Shown here one piece after another: positions 1 to 7,105 of a DNA stretch of 19,856 nucleotides; within the stretch, counting starts at the first letter, position 1; every line of letters begins with the position of its first letter. The notes beneath the pieces are model-generated. The model saw only the letters and a program-made list of their open reading frames with translations, had not been told where the DNA came from and did no database searches. The translations under genes were made by a program, and so were the position numbers. Origin of the DNA: Spirochaetia bacterium (GTDB lineage: Bacteria; Spirochaetota; Spirochaetia; Treponematales; Breznakiellaceae); NCBI GenBank assembly GCA_025997655.1, contig BNUW01000033.1, positions 1 to 19,856 of the forward strand, read 5' to 3'.

Positions 1-536
1 GAAGCGTCACTGTATTCCAGAAAGGCCTCTCCGGTTAATTTGAGCCGAACATAATCCTTGGGATTCAGCGCCCATTTGGTACGCTTCAGTGATTCTGCCT
101 CGTTGTCCCGCAGCCAGGCCATGACACAAAGTGAGAGGGCCGGCCAAAGGGCCTGCATATTCATGGGATGGACACGGCTGAAACTGCCATCGGCCTTCCA
201 TTTTCCTACATATTCCGCCGCCCGGCCATCGGCGCCCTCAATAGCGGGACGTACCCCCTTGCCGTTGGCGTCCACCAGATGGCAGCCATTGCCATGTCCG
301 GTAAGGGATACGGCGGCTATATCCTCCCCGGAAAGACCGGCTTGCTTAAGCGCCCCGGTGATGGCGTCCCTGGAGGCCCGCCATATATCATCCATATCCC
401 GCTCATACCAACCGGTCTTTGGAGAAAAGCTGTCACATTTCCCTGAGGATACGCTTTTTTCGGCGCCCCCTATGTCAAAGATACTGGCCTTGATCATGGT
501 GGATCCATAATCAATACCCAAAACAAATTCCGCCAT
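1..536 (-). CDS. FGGY-family carbohydrate kinase, N-terminal part (cut by window edge)
   Basis: Only the first 178 codons are present; the gene continues past base 1. The protein opens with the FGGY phosphate-binding motif (GIDYGST, residues 7-13), then GWYERDMDDIW (about 42-52) and KDYVRLKLTGE (160-170), all typical of xylulokinase and L-xylulose kinase relatives. Known family role: ATP-dependent phosphorylation of a ketose or polyol in the cytoplasm. The start at 536 is preceded by GGGGGGAGGATCGGA, a strong ribosome-binding site. It follows the SDR gene by 15 bases, so it is the last visible gene of the ABC operon and probably phosphorylates the SDR product. The LyxK-like flavour is my impression from motifs; the sugar is not determined, and glycerol or erythritol kinase relatives remain possible. 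Confidence 0.88.
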   Translation of the reverse strand, partial: MAEFVLGIDYGSTMIKASIFDIGGAEKSVSSGKCDSFSPKTGWYERDMDDIWRASRDAITGALKQAGLSGEDIAAVSLTGHGNGCHLVDANGKGVRPAIEGADGRAAEYVGKWKADGSFSRVHPMNMQALWPALSLCVMAWLRDNEAESLKRTKWALNPKDYVRLKLTGEAFLEYSDA

Positions 537-551
537 TCCGATCCTCCCCCC

Positions 552-1328
552 TTAACGGGACATCATCCCGCCGGTTACATCAAACACGCCGCCCGTAGAA
601 TAAGAGGCCGCATCACTGGCAAGGAAAGCAACCATTTCGCCCACCTCCCCGGGTTGTTCCAGCCTACCCAAGGCCAGGGCGGAAGTATACTTCTGTATCG
701 CCGCCTCATCGGTGAGCGTTTTTTTCGTGTTGTCGGTTAAAAGCATGCCCGGACAAACAGCATTCACATAAATACTGTGCTTGGCAACTTCCTTCGCAAG
801 GGATATGCTAAAGGAAACCACCGCTCCCTTGGAGGCGGAATAGTGGGTTTTCCCGTTTTTTGAACCGTTAAACGCCGCCTGGGAGGCAATGTTAACTATC
901 CTGCCCCCAATGTTCCTTGGTATGGCACGGCGGATAAATTCACGGCACCCGAGGAACACACTGTCCACATTGACATCCATCACCTCTTTCCAGGTTTCAA
1001 AAGAAGTATCAACTATATTGACCACCGGGCAAATGCCGGCGTTATTTACCAGAATATGTACCGGGCCGCCAAAAAAATTTTCTGCGGCGTCGAACAAAGC
1101 CTTCACATCCGTTTCCCGGGAAACATCGGCGCAGAAAATAAAAGCGCGGACGCCAAAATCCTTAACCAGCGCATCGGCCACCGCCTGGGCTGTTACCTCG
1201 CTTCCGGCATGGGCATAATTTACCAGCACATCGGCGCCTTCCCTTGCCAAAACCCGGGCAATACCGACCCCGACACCCCGGGCGGCGCCGGTAACAATAG
1301 CGGTTTTTCCCTTTAACTTTAAATCCAT
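552..1328 (-). CDS. Short-chain dehydrogenase/reductase (SDR), NAD(P)-dependent
   Basis: A complete classical SDR of 258 residues, the usual length. Visible motifs: cofactor loop TGAARGVG (13-20), NNAG (95-98), Asn120, and the catalytic set Ser149, Tyr163 and Lys167 (YSASK). The C-terminal GGVFDVTGGMMSR resembles the usual end of the fold. The chosen ATG at 1328 has GGGGATGAT just upstream; an in-frame codon 13 residues earlier lies inside the intercistronic hairpin and is less likely. Placed between a sugar-binding protein and an FGGY kinase, it probably interconverts a polyol and a ketose, or a related sugar, after import. Specificity cannot be told; FabG-like activity is possible by sequence but unlikely by context. 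Confidence 0.92.
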   Translation of the reverse strand: MDLKLKGKTAIVTGAARGVGVGIARVLAREGADVLVNYAHAGSEVTAQAVADALVKDFGVRAFIFCADVSRETDVKALFDAAENFFGGPVHILVNNAGICPVVNIVDTSFETWKEVMDVNVDSVFLGCREFIRRAIPRNIGGRIVNIASQAAFNGSKNGKTHYSASKGAVVSFSISLAKEVAKHSIYVNAVCPGMLLTDNTKKTLTDEAAIQKYTSALALGRLEQPGEVGEMVAFLASDAASYSTGGVFDVTGGMMSR

Positions 1329-1348
1329 ATCATCCCCAACATTACAAT

Positions 1349-1380
1349 GGTATACCCGGAAACACATTCCCGGGTATACC
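1349..1380 (-). promoter_or_regulatory. Intercistronic stem-loop after the substrate-binding protein gene
   Basis: GGTATACCCGG (1349-1359) is the exact reverse complement of 1370-1380. Three further pairs extend it to about 14 bp with a four-base loop. No T-run follows on the minus strand, so it does not look like an intrinsic terminator. It sits between the binding-protein stop and the SDR start, where such hairpins commonly block 3' exonucleases and stabilise the upstream message. Confidence 0.7.
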
Positions 1381-1396
1381 GATCTAACAAATTACC

Positions 1397-2485
1397 CTAT
1401 CTGTTGTACAAACTGGTCCTGATATCGGGCATAACATCGGCCATAAAGTACTTTACATTGGCTTTGGTAATAGCAAATGCGGTGTTATACATATTTTCAG
1501 GCATCCCGGTGATCCCGGCGGCGGCGTTGTTGCTGCTCAAGGGCACGTTCTTAAGTCCACCGTTGTTCCAGTCTTCCATTAAAAGGATAGCCAGGTATTC
1601 ATCGGTGGCAGTTTTGTTACACATGGTGGCGGAGATGTAGCCGCTGGCAATAAAGTCCAGGGTAGCGGGCTCACGATCATTAACCACAATGGTATAGGTA
1701 CCGGCGGACTTGTTCAGTTCTTCCATAGCGGTGGAAATACCGGTACCGGAGGAAGAATCCAAACCGATGATGCCGGTCACATTGGGATAGTTGTTGATGA
1801 TGGACTTTCCGGCCTCAATAGCGGCGGCGGTATCAGCCTTGTCATCAACCCGGGCCACGATGGACCAGCCGGGATAGCCTTCTTTGAGGAAGTCTTCCAC
1901 CCCTGCCCGTTTGGCATCCGTATTGGAAGCGCCCCAGTTACCCATTAAGGCCAGTACACCCCTGGAACCGGCATGTTTCACCAGTTCCCGGGCGGTGTCC
2001 CGTCCGCTGTCATAGTTATTCAGCCCGATATAGGTCAGGGCGCCGCCGATATCATCCGAGGTCTCACCAATCCGGGTTTCGGTGGCGACCACCGGGATAC
2101 CCGCAGCGGTAGCTTTTCTCACCGCTTCGAGGGGAGAAGAATCCCAGAACCGGGTGATGATCCCCGCAGGACTCTTACTGATGGCCTGTTCAATGGCCTG
2201 CGCCTGGGCAGTGGTATCCCACGCATCGGGCCCTGATGCCACGATATTCACGTTGAAATACTCCGCAGCATACCGCAAGCCGATGTGGGAATCAATGAAG
2301 TAGGTGTGGGCCTGGTGTGAAGAACAGAGATAATAGGTGCGGCCTGCGGGCAGGTTTTGATAGACGCCCTTAACATTGCCGCCACTACCGGCCGAAGCTG
2401 TGCCTGCGGAAGGTTTTGAACAACCGAAGACCAATACCAGGGCAGACAGTATCACCGCGATACCCAGTATTCCGAATTTTTTCAT
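1397..2485 (-). CDS. Periplasmic sugar-binding lipoprotein of the ABC transporter
   Basis: 362 residues. A short signal peptide starts MKKFGILGIAV and ends in a lipobox-like VFGC with Cys22, so the protein should be a lipid-anchored receptor. The body matches the type I periplasmic binding fold of the ribose/rhamnose group, with a repeated alternation of sheet and helix and segments such as GIIGLDSSSGTGIS and VVNDREPATLDFI. The start at 2485 has GGAGGAG seven bases upstream; the longer in-frame version adds a non-signal leader and is rejected. It lies downstream of both permeases and the ATPase, which is a normal order for this family. It captures the imported sugar outside the membrane. The ligand is unknown. 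Hairpins flank the gene on both sides. Confidence 0.92.
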   Translation of the reverse strand: MKKFGILGIAVILSALVLVFGCSKPSAGTASAGSGGNVKGVYQNLPAGRTYYLCSSHQAHTYFIDSHIGLRYAAEYFNVNIVASGPDAWDTTAQAQAIEQAISKSPAGIITRFWDSSPLEAVRKATAAGIPVVATETRIGETSDDIGGALTYIGLNNYDSGRDTARELVKHAGSRGVLALMGNWGASNTDAKRAGVEDFLKEGYPGWSIVARVDDKADTAAAIEAGKSIINNYPNVTGIIGLDSSSGTGISTAMEELNKSAGTYTIVVNDREPATLDFIASGYISATMCNKTATDEYLAILLMEDWNNGGLKNVPLSSNNAAAGITGMPENMYNTAFAITKANVKYFMADVMPDIRTSLYNR

Positions 2486-2512
2486 AACGCACTCCTCCAA
2501 AAAATATTTTTG

Positions 2513-2533
2513 CGCACGAATTATTTCGCGCGT
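2513..2533 (-). promoter_or_regulatory. Small stem-loop ahead of the binding-protein gene
   Basis: On the minus strand CGCGCGAA (2526-2533) pairs with TTCGTGCG (2513-2520), with one G-T pair and a five-base loop. An A/T-rich stretch and then the GGAGGAG ribosome-binding site follow. It may weakly attenuate transcription or protect a 5' end created by processing. Function is inferred from position only. Confidence 0.4.
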
Positions 2534-2540
2534 CAAATCC

Positions 2541-3545
2541 CTATTCCTTACCCAGGACCCTGCGCTTGAGGATACTCATATAACCGTCGGTGGCTACCAC
2601 CGCCAGGAGCACAATCCCCATGGTAATACTCTGGACATATTGGTTCACCTCAAAGAGGTTAAAGGCATTGTTCAGGAGGGCTAAAAACAATGTGCCAAAG
2701 ATCGCCCCCAGCATGTTCCCCTTACCCCCCGCCAGGCTTCCGCCGCCGATAATACAGGCGATTATCACATTGAGGTGGGTATTCTGGCCTATATAACGGT
2801 TGGCGCTTCCCGTGCGGGCGTTCATCAGTATTCCTGCCAAGGCCGCCAGAATTCCGCATAGGATATAGAGCAGTATCCGTATTTTCCGTTTGTTGATGCC
2901 CATGGCAACGGCGATGGACTCATTGCCGCCGATAAAGTAGATCCGGCGGCCGCCCCGGCGCTTGGTAATAAATATCGTAAACAATACCGTCAGGATCAGC
3001 ATGATCCAGAACATATACAGTATCCCTAAAAAGGTTCCCTGGCCAATCTGCCTGAAACCGGCGGGGAAATTGGCGAACCCTGCCTTGCCCCGGTGGACCA
3101 GGGTGATCTCCGTTATCCCCCGGACCATATACATCATCCCTATGGTAGTAATCAGGGGATTCACCCCGGCGACTTCGATTAAAAGACCGTTCACCAGGCC
3201 GGTTAGTAAACCTGCGCAGAGTCCCAGCAGCAGGGCTGCAGGAGTGGGCAGGCCGAAGGTAACCGCAATAGCTGCGATGAGCCCCCCCAGGCACATGACG
3301 CTGCCCACGGAAAGATCGAAGACCCCGGATATGAGGAGGAGCATCATACCCAAGCCGACGATTCCCTCGGGGGACACCGCCGCTACCAGGGAAGTAATAT
3401 TATTGCTGCTGTAAAAATACTGGGGCACCGTACTGCTGAGAAGGATAATCATAAAAAGTGAAAGTACCAGGGCAACGCTTTCGGGACGTTTTGACCCAAA
3501 ACTCCGGACTCCCTGAATAGAACTAATGATCTTAGTCAGATTCAT
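2541..3545 (-). CDS. Sugar ABC transporter permease (RbsC-like), second of two
   Basis: A 334-residue inner-membrane protein of the BPD_transp_2 family (ribose/xylose/rhamnose permeases). It is almost entirely hydrophobic helices, with the hallmark GVFDLSVGS in the first third and IIGGGSLAGGKGNMLGA in the last third, both characteristic of this family. With the other permease it should form the heterodimeric channel fed by the lipoprotein and powered by the ATPase. Its ATG follows the stop of the upstream permease by one base (TGAGATG), which implies translational coupling. The length is normal and no defect is seen. Confidence 0.93.
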   Translation of the reverse strand: MNLTKIISSIQGVRSFGSKRPESVALVLSLFMIILLSSTVPQYFYSSNNITSLVAAVSPEGIVGLGMMLLLISGVFDLSVGSVMCLGGLIAAIAVTFGLPTPAALLLGLCAGLLTGLVNGLLIEVAGVNPLITTIGMMYMVRGITEITLVHRGKAGFANFPAGFRQIGQGTFLGILYMFWIMLILTVLFTIFITKRRGGRRIYFIGGNESIAVAMGINKRKIRILLYILCGILAALAGILMNARTGSANRYIGQNTHLNVIIACIIGGGSLAGGKGNMLGAIFGTLFLALLNNAFNLFEVNQYVQSITMGIVLLAVVATDGYMSILKRRVLGKE

Positions 3546-3546
3546 C

Positions 3547-4542
3547 TCAGGCCACCCCCTTCTTGACGGCCCGGTGTCCGGCTTCTCTCAGCCGGCCCAT
3601 CCGGGTATCAATAAAGACGGTGATTATCAGAATAATTCCGACAATCAGCTGCTGAATAAGGGGCTCAATATTATGGATGATCATCCCCGTGGTGATCATG
3701 GCCAGAAAGATAAGCCCGATGAGGGCCCGGAAAATACTTCCCTTGCCCCCGGTAAGACTGGCGCCCCCAAGCACCACGGCGGTCAAAATGGTGAACTCCA
3801 GGCCGTTTCCAATGGAAACATCGGCAAACCGCTGCCGGGCTCCAATAAGTATCCCCCCTACTCCGGAAAGCAAGGCGGTAATAACAAAGATAATAATCTT
3901 AAGCCGCCCTGCTTTGATCCCATAAATCCGGGCGGTTTCCAAATTTTCTCCCACGATAAACATCTTTTTAAATACCGTGGCCCGCTTAAGGAGTATTTCC
4001 AGAATTATCGCCGCAACAACCATGATAATAATAGTAAGGTAGATCCCCCCAATACGGACGCGGGACAGCGCCTGATAACTGGCGCGGTAGGGATACCCAT
4101 AGAGTTTGGTACAGAGAAAGTTCGCACAGCCCCGTATGGCGGCCATGGTGCCTAAGGTTACCATCATGGATGCCACCTTAAACTTCACCACAAAAAACCC
4201 GTTGATAAATCCTATGGCGGCGGAAATCACCAGGGCGGCAGCAAGAGAGGGGATCAGAGGCACGTGGTTCCTCATCAGGAGTCCCACAATCATACCGCTC
4301 AGGGCGTAGACCGATCCCACGGACAGGTCCAATTCGCCCATGATCATAAGGCAGGTAAACCCTATGGCGCCGAAAAAATTAAAGGAGACCCCATAGAGGA
4401 TGGATAAAAAGTTGTTCGCCGAAAGAAAAGTTTTACTGGTCAGGGTAAGCCCCGCGCCCAATAACAGGGTTAGTATAATAATAGTAAACGAAGAAAAGTT
4501 TATTCCCTGTCTGTTTTTCAATACGCTCCCCGGCAACGCCAA
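3547..4542 (-). CDS. Sugar ABC transporter permease (RbsC-like), first of two, TTG start
   Basis: 331 residues of the same BPD_transp_2 family. GELDLSVGSVYALSG and LGGASLTGGKGSIFRA are the matching signature segments, and the rest is mostly membrane helices. The start is a TTG at 4542: GGGAGGAAGGAA lies directly upstream, and the N-terminus then gives a short polar lead-in before the first helix. No ATG gives a better start. It begins 12 bases after the ATPase stop and is coupled to the second permease. It should form one half of the transport channel. The two permeases are diverged paralogues, not recent duplicates. Confidence 0.92.
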   Translation of the reverse strand: MALPGSVLKNRQGINFSSFTIIILTLLLGAGLTLTSKTFLSANNFLSILYGVSFNFFGAIGFTCLMIMGELDLSVGSVYALSGMIVGLLMRNHVPLIPSLAAALVISAAIGFINGFFVVKFKVASMMVTLGTMAAIRGCANFLCTKLYGYPYRASYQALSRVRIGGIYLTIIIMVVAAIILEILLKRATVFKKMFIVGENLETARIYGIKAGRLKIIIFVITALLSGVGGILIGARQRFADVSIGNGLEFTILTAVVLGGASLTGGKGSIFRALIGLIFLAMITTGMIIHNIEPLIQQLIVGIILIITVFIDTRMGRLREAGHRAVKKGVA

Positions 4543-4554
4543 TTCCTTCCTCCC

Positions 4555-6060
4555 TTATCCCGCCGATCCCGCAGCTTTCGCCATTATCTGTTCCTGGGTA
4601 ATTTCACCCTTGGTCAATTCACCGAAAATACGGTTCTTGCTCATCACGATTACCCGGTCACACAGGCTGATCAGCTCCGGCATCTCACTGCTGAATACAA
4701 TAACGCTGAGTTCGTTTTTTATCAGTTCCAGGATGAACCGGTGAATTTCTCCTTTGGCCCCTACATCAATACCCCGGGTAGGCTCATTGATGATGATGAT
4801 CTTCGGATTATTACCCAAACAAATAGAGAACATCAACTTTTGCTGATTGCCGCCGGAGAGGTTCCGGGGTTTTTGGTACACCGAGGGGATGACGATATTG
4901 AATTCCCTGATGTATTTCTCTGCGTGGGCCACCATCTTATTGCTGTTGATAAAAATTCCATCCGAAAGTTGTTTTAAGAGCGGTATGGAAAGATTATCCG
5001 TGGCGGGGGAGTTGAGCAACAACCCGGCATTTTTCCGGTCATTGTTCAGGTACATAACCCCTGCGGGCACCAGCACATCCGGGCTGAGCTTCTTTAGGGG
5101 CTGCCCCCAGAGAAACGCCTCCCCGGTATCGGAGGCCTCCAGGCCATAGATCATCCGGCTTACCGTATTGACGCCGCTGCCCTCAAGGCCGTAGAAACCC
5201 AGGACTTCTCCCTGGTGGAGACTAAAGCTGATATCCTGAACAGAATTTTTCTTGGAAAGGTTCCTCGCTTCAAAAACCACCTCTTCCGTGGCAACCCGGT
5301 CGTCTCCCCGGGCGGCATAGAGGGTTCCGGTTAATTCCCGGCCCACCATGCGGCCGATAAGGTCCATCTCCGTGAGGGCTTCGTCATTCGGATAGGTGCC
5401 CACATAGGCTCCGTCCCGAAGCACCGTGACCCTATCGCTGATCTCCATGATCTCGTCGATCCGGTGGGAAATATAGACCACGGTGATGTTCCGGGATTTT
5501 AAGTGGCGGATAATATCCATGAGGCGCTTGACCTCTTTCTGGTTAAGCCCCGAGGTGGGTTCGTCAAGGAGGATGATCTGCTGACCCGCAGTGACGCAAC
5601 GGAGGATCTCCACCATCTGCTGCTGGCCCAAGGTCAGTGAATCCATTTTCTGCCGGGGGGAGATGTTCATGCCAAAGAGATCGATAAGTTCTTTGGCTTC
5701 CTTGTCGGTCTTGCCCTGATTGATGAACCCCGCGCCGGTCCGGAAGTCACAATTGGGGAAAATATTATCGCTAACCGTCATGTTCTCAAAAATTGCCAGT
5801 TCCTGGTGGACCATGGCGATCCCCCGGGCCATGGCATAGGCGGGGTTATAAACGGGAACCTCCTGGCCGTCTATGAACAGGGACCCGGCGCTGGGCGTCA
5901 CTTCCCCGGAGATAATCTTGATTAGGGTGGATTTACCGGCGCCGTTTTCCCCCAGCAGGGCATGAACTTCACCCTTGGCAATGGCAAAACTGACATCCTT
6001 GAGAGCCCGCACGATGCTGTAATTTTTTGAAAGATTTCGGATTTCAAGGAAATTATCCAT
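4555..6060 (-). CDS. Sugar ABC transporter ATP-binding protein, two NBDs (RbsA-like)
   Basis: 501 residues, normal for RbsA/MglA/XylG proteins with two nucleotide-binding domains. NBD1 has Walker A GENGAGKST (37-45), signature LTLGQQQ and Walker B IILLDEPTSGLN. NBD2 has the reduced P-loop usual in this family (GLEGSGVNT), signature LSGGNQQK and Walker B IIIINEPTRGIDVG, where the Walker B aspartate is asparagine while the following glutamate stays. It hydrolyses ATP on the cytoplasmic face to drive uptake. The ATG at 6060 is chosen because an in-frame TTG at 6090 lies within the promoter. No Shine-Dalgarno sequence precedes the ATG, in line with a leaderless transcript. It is the first gene of the operon. 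Confidence 0.93.
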   Translation of the reverse strand: MDNFLEIRNLSKNYSIVRALKDVSFAIAKGEVHALLGENGAGKSTLIKIISGEVTPSAGSLFIDGQEVPVYNPAYAMARGIAMVHQELAIFENMTVSDNIFPNCDFRTGAGFINQGKTDKEAKELIDLFGMNISPRQKMDSLTLGQQQMVEILRCVTAGQQIILLDEPTSGLNQKEVKRLMDIIRHLKSRNITVVYISHRIDEIMEISDRVTVLRDGAYVGTYPNDEALTEMDLIGRMVGRELTGTLYAARGDDRVATEEVVFEARNLSKKNSVQDISFSLHQGEVLGFYGLEGSGVNTVSRMIYGLEASDTGEAFLWGQPLKKLSPDVLVPAGVMYLNNDRKNAGLLLNSPATDNLSIPLLKQLSDGIFINSNKMVAHAEKYIREFNIVIPSVYQKPRNLSGGNQQKLMFSICLGNNPKIIIINEPTRGIDVGAKGEIHRFILELIKNELSVIVFSSEMPELISLCDRVIVMSKNRIFGELTKGEITQEQIMAKAAGSAG

Positions 6061-6068
6061 TTGAAGAA

Positions 6069-6097
6069 ATTGTACCAGGGGAATTTTCAATTGTCAA
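6069..6097 (-). promoter_or_regulatory. Sigma70-type promoter of the sugar ABC operon
   Basis: On the minus strand the -35 TTGACA (6092-6097) and -10 TACAAT (6069-6074) are separated by exactly 17 bases. The -35 is perfect and the -10 matches five of six. Transcription should begin around 6061-6063, only zero to three bases before the ATG at 6060. Confidence 0.85.
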
Positions 6098-6126
6098 GAG
6101 AAAAAAGTAAAAAAAAATCACAAAAT

Positions 6127-6217
6127 ATTGCAGCATTTAACATATAGGAACAAAGTTTTATTCGAAAATCAGGAATGTTTTAATAAATGTAAGCAATACA
6201 TTGCATTTATTAACATA
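6127..6217. repeat. Duplicated operator-like box in the divergent intergenic region
   Basis: The pattern ATTGCA-N4-TTAACATA occurs exactly twice in the same orientation, at 6127-6144 and 6200-6217, 73 bp apart, which is close to seven helical turns. The second copy overlaps a perfect 10-bp inverted repeat (TTAATAAATG 6180-6189, CATTTATTAA 6204-6213). The position between a transport operon and a divergent DeoR regulator suggests regulator-binding sites. Which protein binds is inference. Confidence 0.5.
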
Positions 6218-6273
6218 ATATTACATTTACTTTATTAAGCCATTACCGGACAAAGATACCCCTTAAACAGCCC

Positions 6274-6302
6274 TTGGAATTAACAACATGTTGCATTATA
6301 CT
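6274..6302 (+). promoter_or_regulatory. Promoter of the DeoR-type regulator with internal palindrome
   Basis: The -35-like TTGGAA (6274-6279) and -10 TATACT (6297-6302) are 17 bases apart. The spacer holds the perfect palindrome CAACATGTTG (6284-6293), a plausible autoregulatory operator. The predicted start near 6309 leaves a leader of about 15 bases with AAGGGGAC before the ATG at 6324. This also rules out the upstream in-frame ATG at 6288. Confidence 0.6.
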
Positions 6303-6323
6303 GTTAAAAATAAAGGGGACCCT

Positions 6324-7097
6324 ATGTTAATCCTGGAACGGCAAAATGCGATTCGTGATATTCTCTATAAAGAAAAAGCGGTCAGTATTACCCAGTTATC
6401 GGACCGGTTCTCCACCAGTACCGCCAGTATACGGAGGGATCTGGAAAAGATGGAATGCCAGGGGCTGGTAAAACGTACCTATGGGGGGGCCATACTTATC
6501 GATGGGATAGCAGAAGAAATTCCCGTGGTGGTACGGGAAATAGAACAAAAGGAGGCAAAACAGCGAATCGCCCAAGAGGCGGTCAAACTCATCACCCCAA
6601 GGGATACTATTTTTATGGACTCCTCCACCACAACCAAGGAAATGACTGCCTTTATGGGGGATTTGAAAAGCCTCACGGTGATTACCAACGGGATACGGAC
6701 CATGACTGATATGTCGGAGCTGCCTAATGTGGAGGTATACAGCCTTGCCGGAAAATTGCGGAAAGAAAACCTCTCCGTAGTGGGAAACCAAGCGGAAACC
6801 GGCGTCACCAATTATTGGGCCTCCAAATTGTTCTTCTCCTGTACCGGGATGTGGATGAGCCATGGACCCATGGACTATTCCGAAGAAGAAGCGGAGGTCC
6901 GCAAAAAGATGATGTCCGTATCCCAGGAAATCATCCTCCTCTGCGATCATACCAAGTTTGACCGTTCCGCTTTCTATAAAATATGCCCTTTCTCCCAGGT
7001 TAATATCCTCATCACGGATCAAAAGCTCAGCCCTTCCTGGGAGAACCTGCTGCAGCAGAATAGGGTAGAACTGATCTACACCGAAGACGAAGCCTGA
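6324..7097 (+). CDS. DeoR-family transcriptional regulator
   Basis: 257 residues, the usual DeoR length. The N-terminal winged helix (about 1-57) has the recognisable QLSDRFSTSTASIRRDLEKM recognition region followed by VKRTYGGAIL. The C-terminal DeoRC sensor domain shows FMDSSTTTKEM, ITNGIRT, the LAGKLRKENLSVVG segment and LLCDHTKFDRSAFYKI. This domain binds a phosphorylated sugar in known members. The start at 6324 is supported by AAGGGGAC and the promoter above it. It diverges from the ABC/SDR/kinase operon and most likely represses it until the phosphorylated intermediate appears. It is convergent with the NFACT gene, with eight bases between them. Confidence 0.93.
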   Translation: MLILERQNAIRDILYKEKAVSITQLSDRFSTSTASIRRDLEKMECQGLVKRTYGGAILIDGIAEEIPVVVREIEQKEAKQRIAQEAVKLITPRDTIFMDSSTTTKEMTAFMGDLKSLTVITNGIRTMTDMSELPNVEVYSLAGKLRKENLSVVGNQAETGVTNYWASKLFFSCTGMWMSHGPMDYSEEEAEVRKKMMSVSQEIILLCDHTKFDRSAFYKICPFSQVNILITDQKLSPSWENLLQQNRVELIYTEDEA

Positions 7098-7105
7098 AAC
7101 CACGC

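Noticed and set aside
3526..4155. 209-codon open frame on the plus strand
   Set aside because: Lies opposite two clear permease genes; its content is low-complexity Asn/Pro/Gly without any motif.
6288..6323. Upstream ATG extending the DeoR protein by 12 residues
   Set aside because: It lies inside the predicted promoter, has no ribosome-binding site, and the 6324 ATG has a good one.
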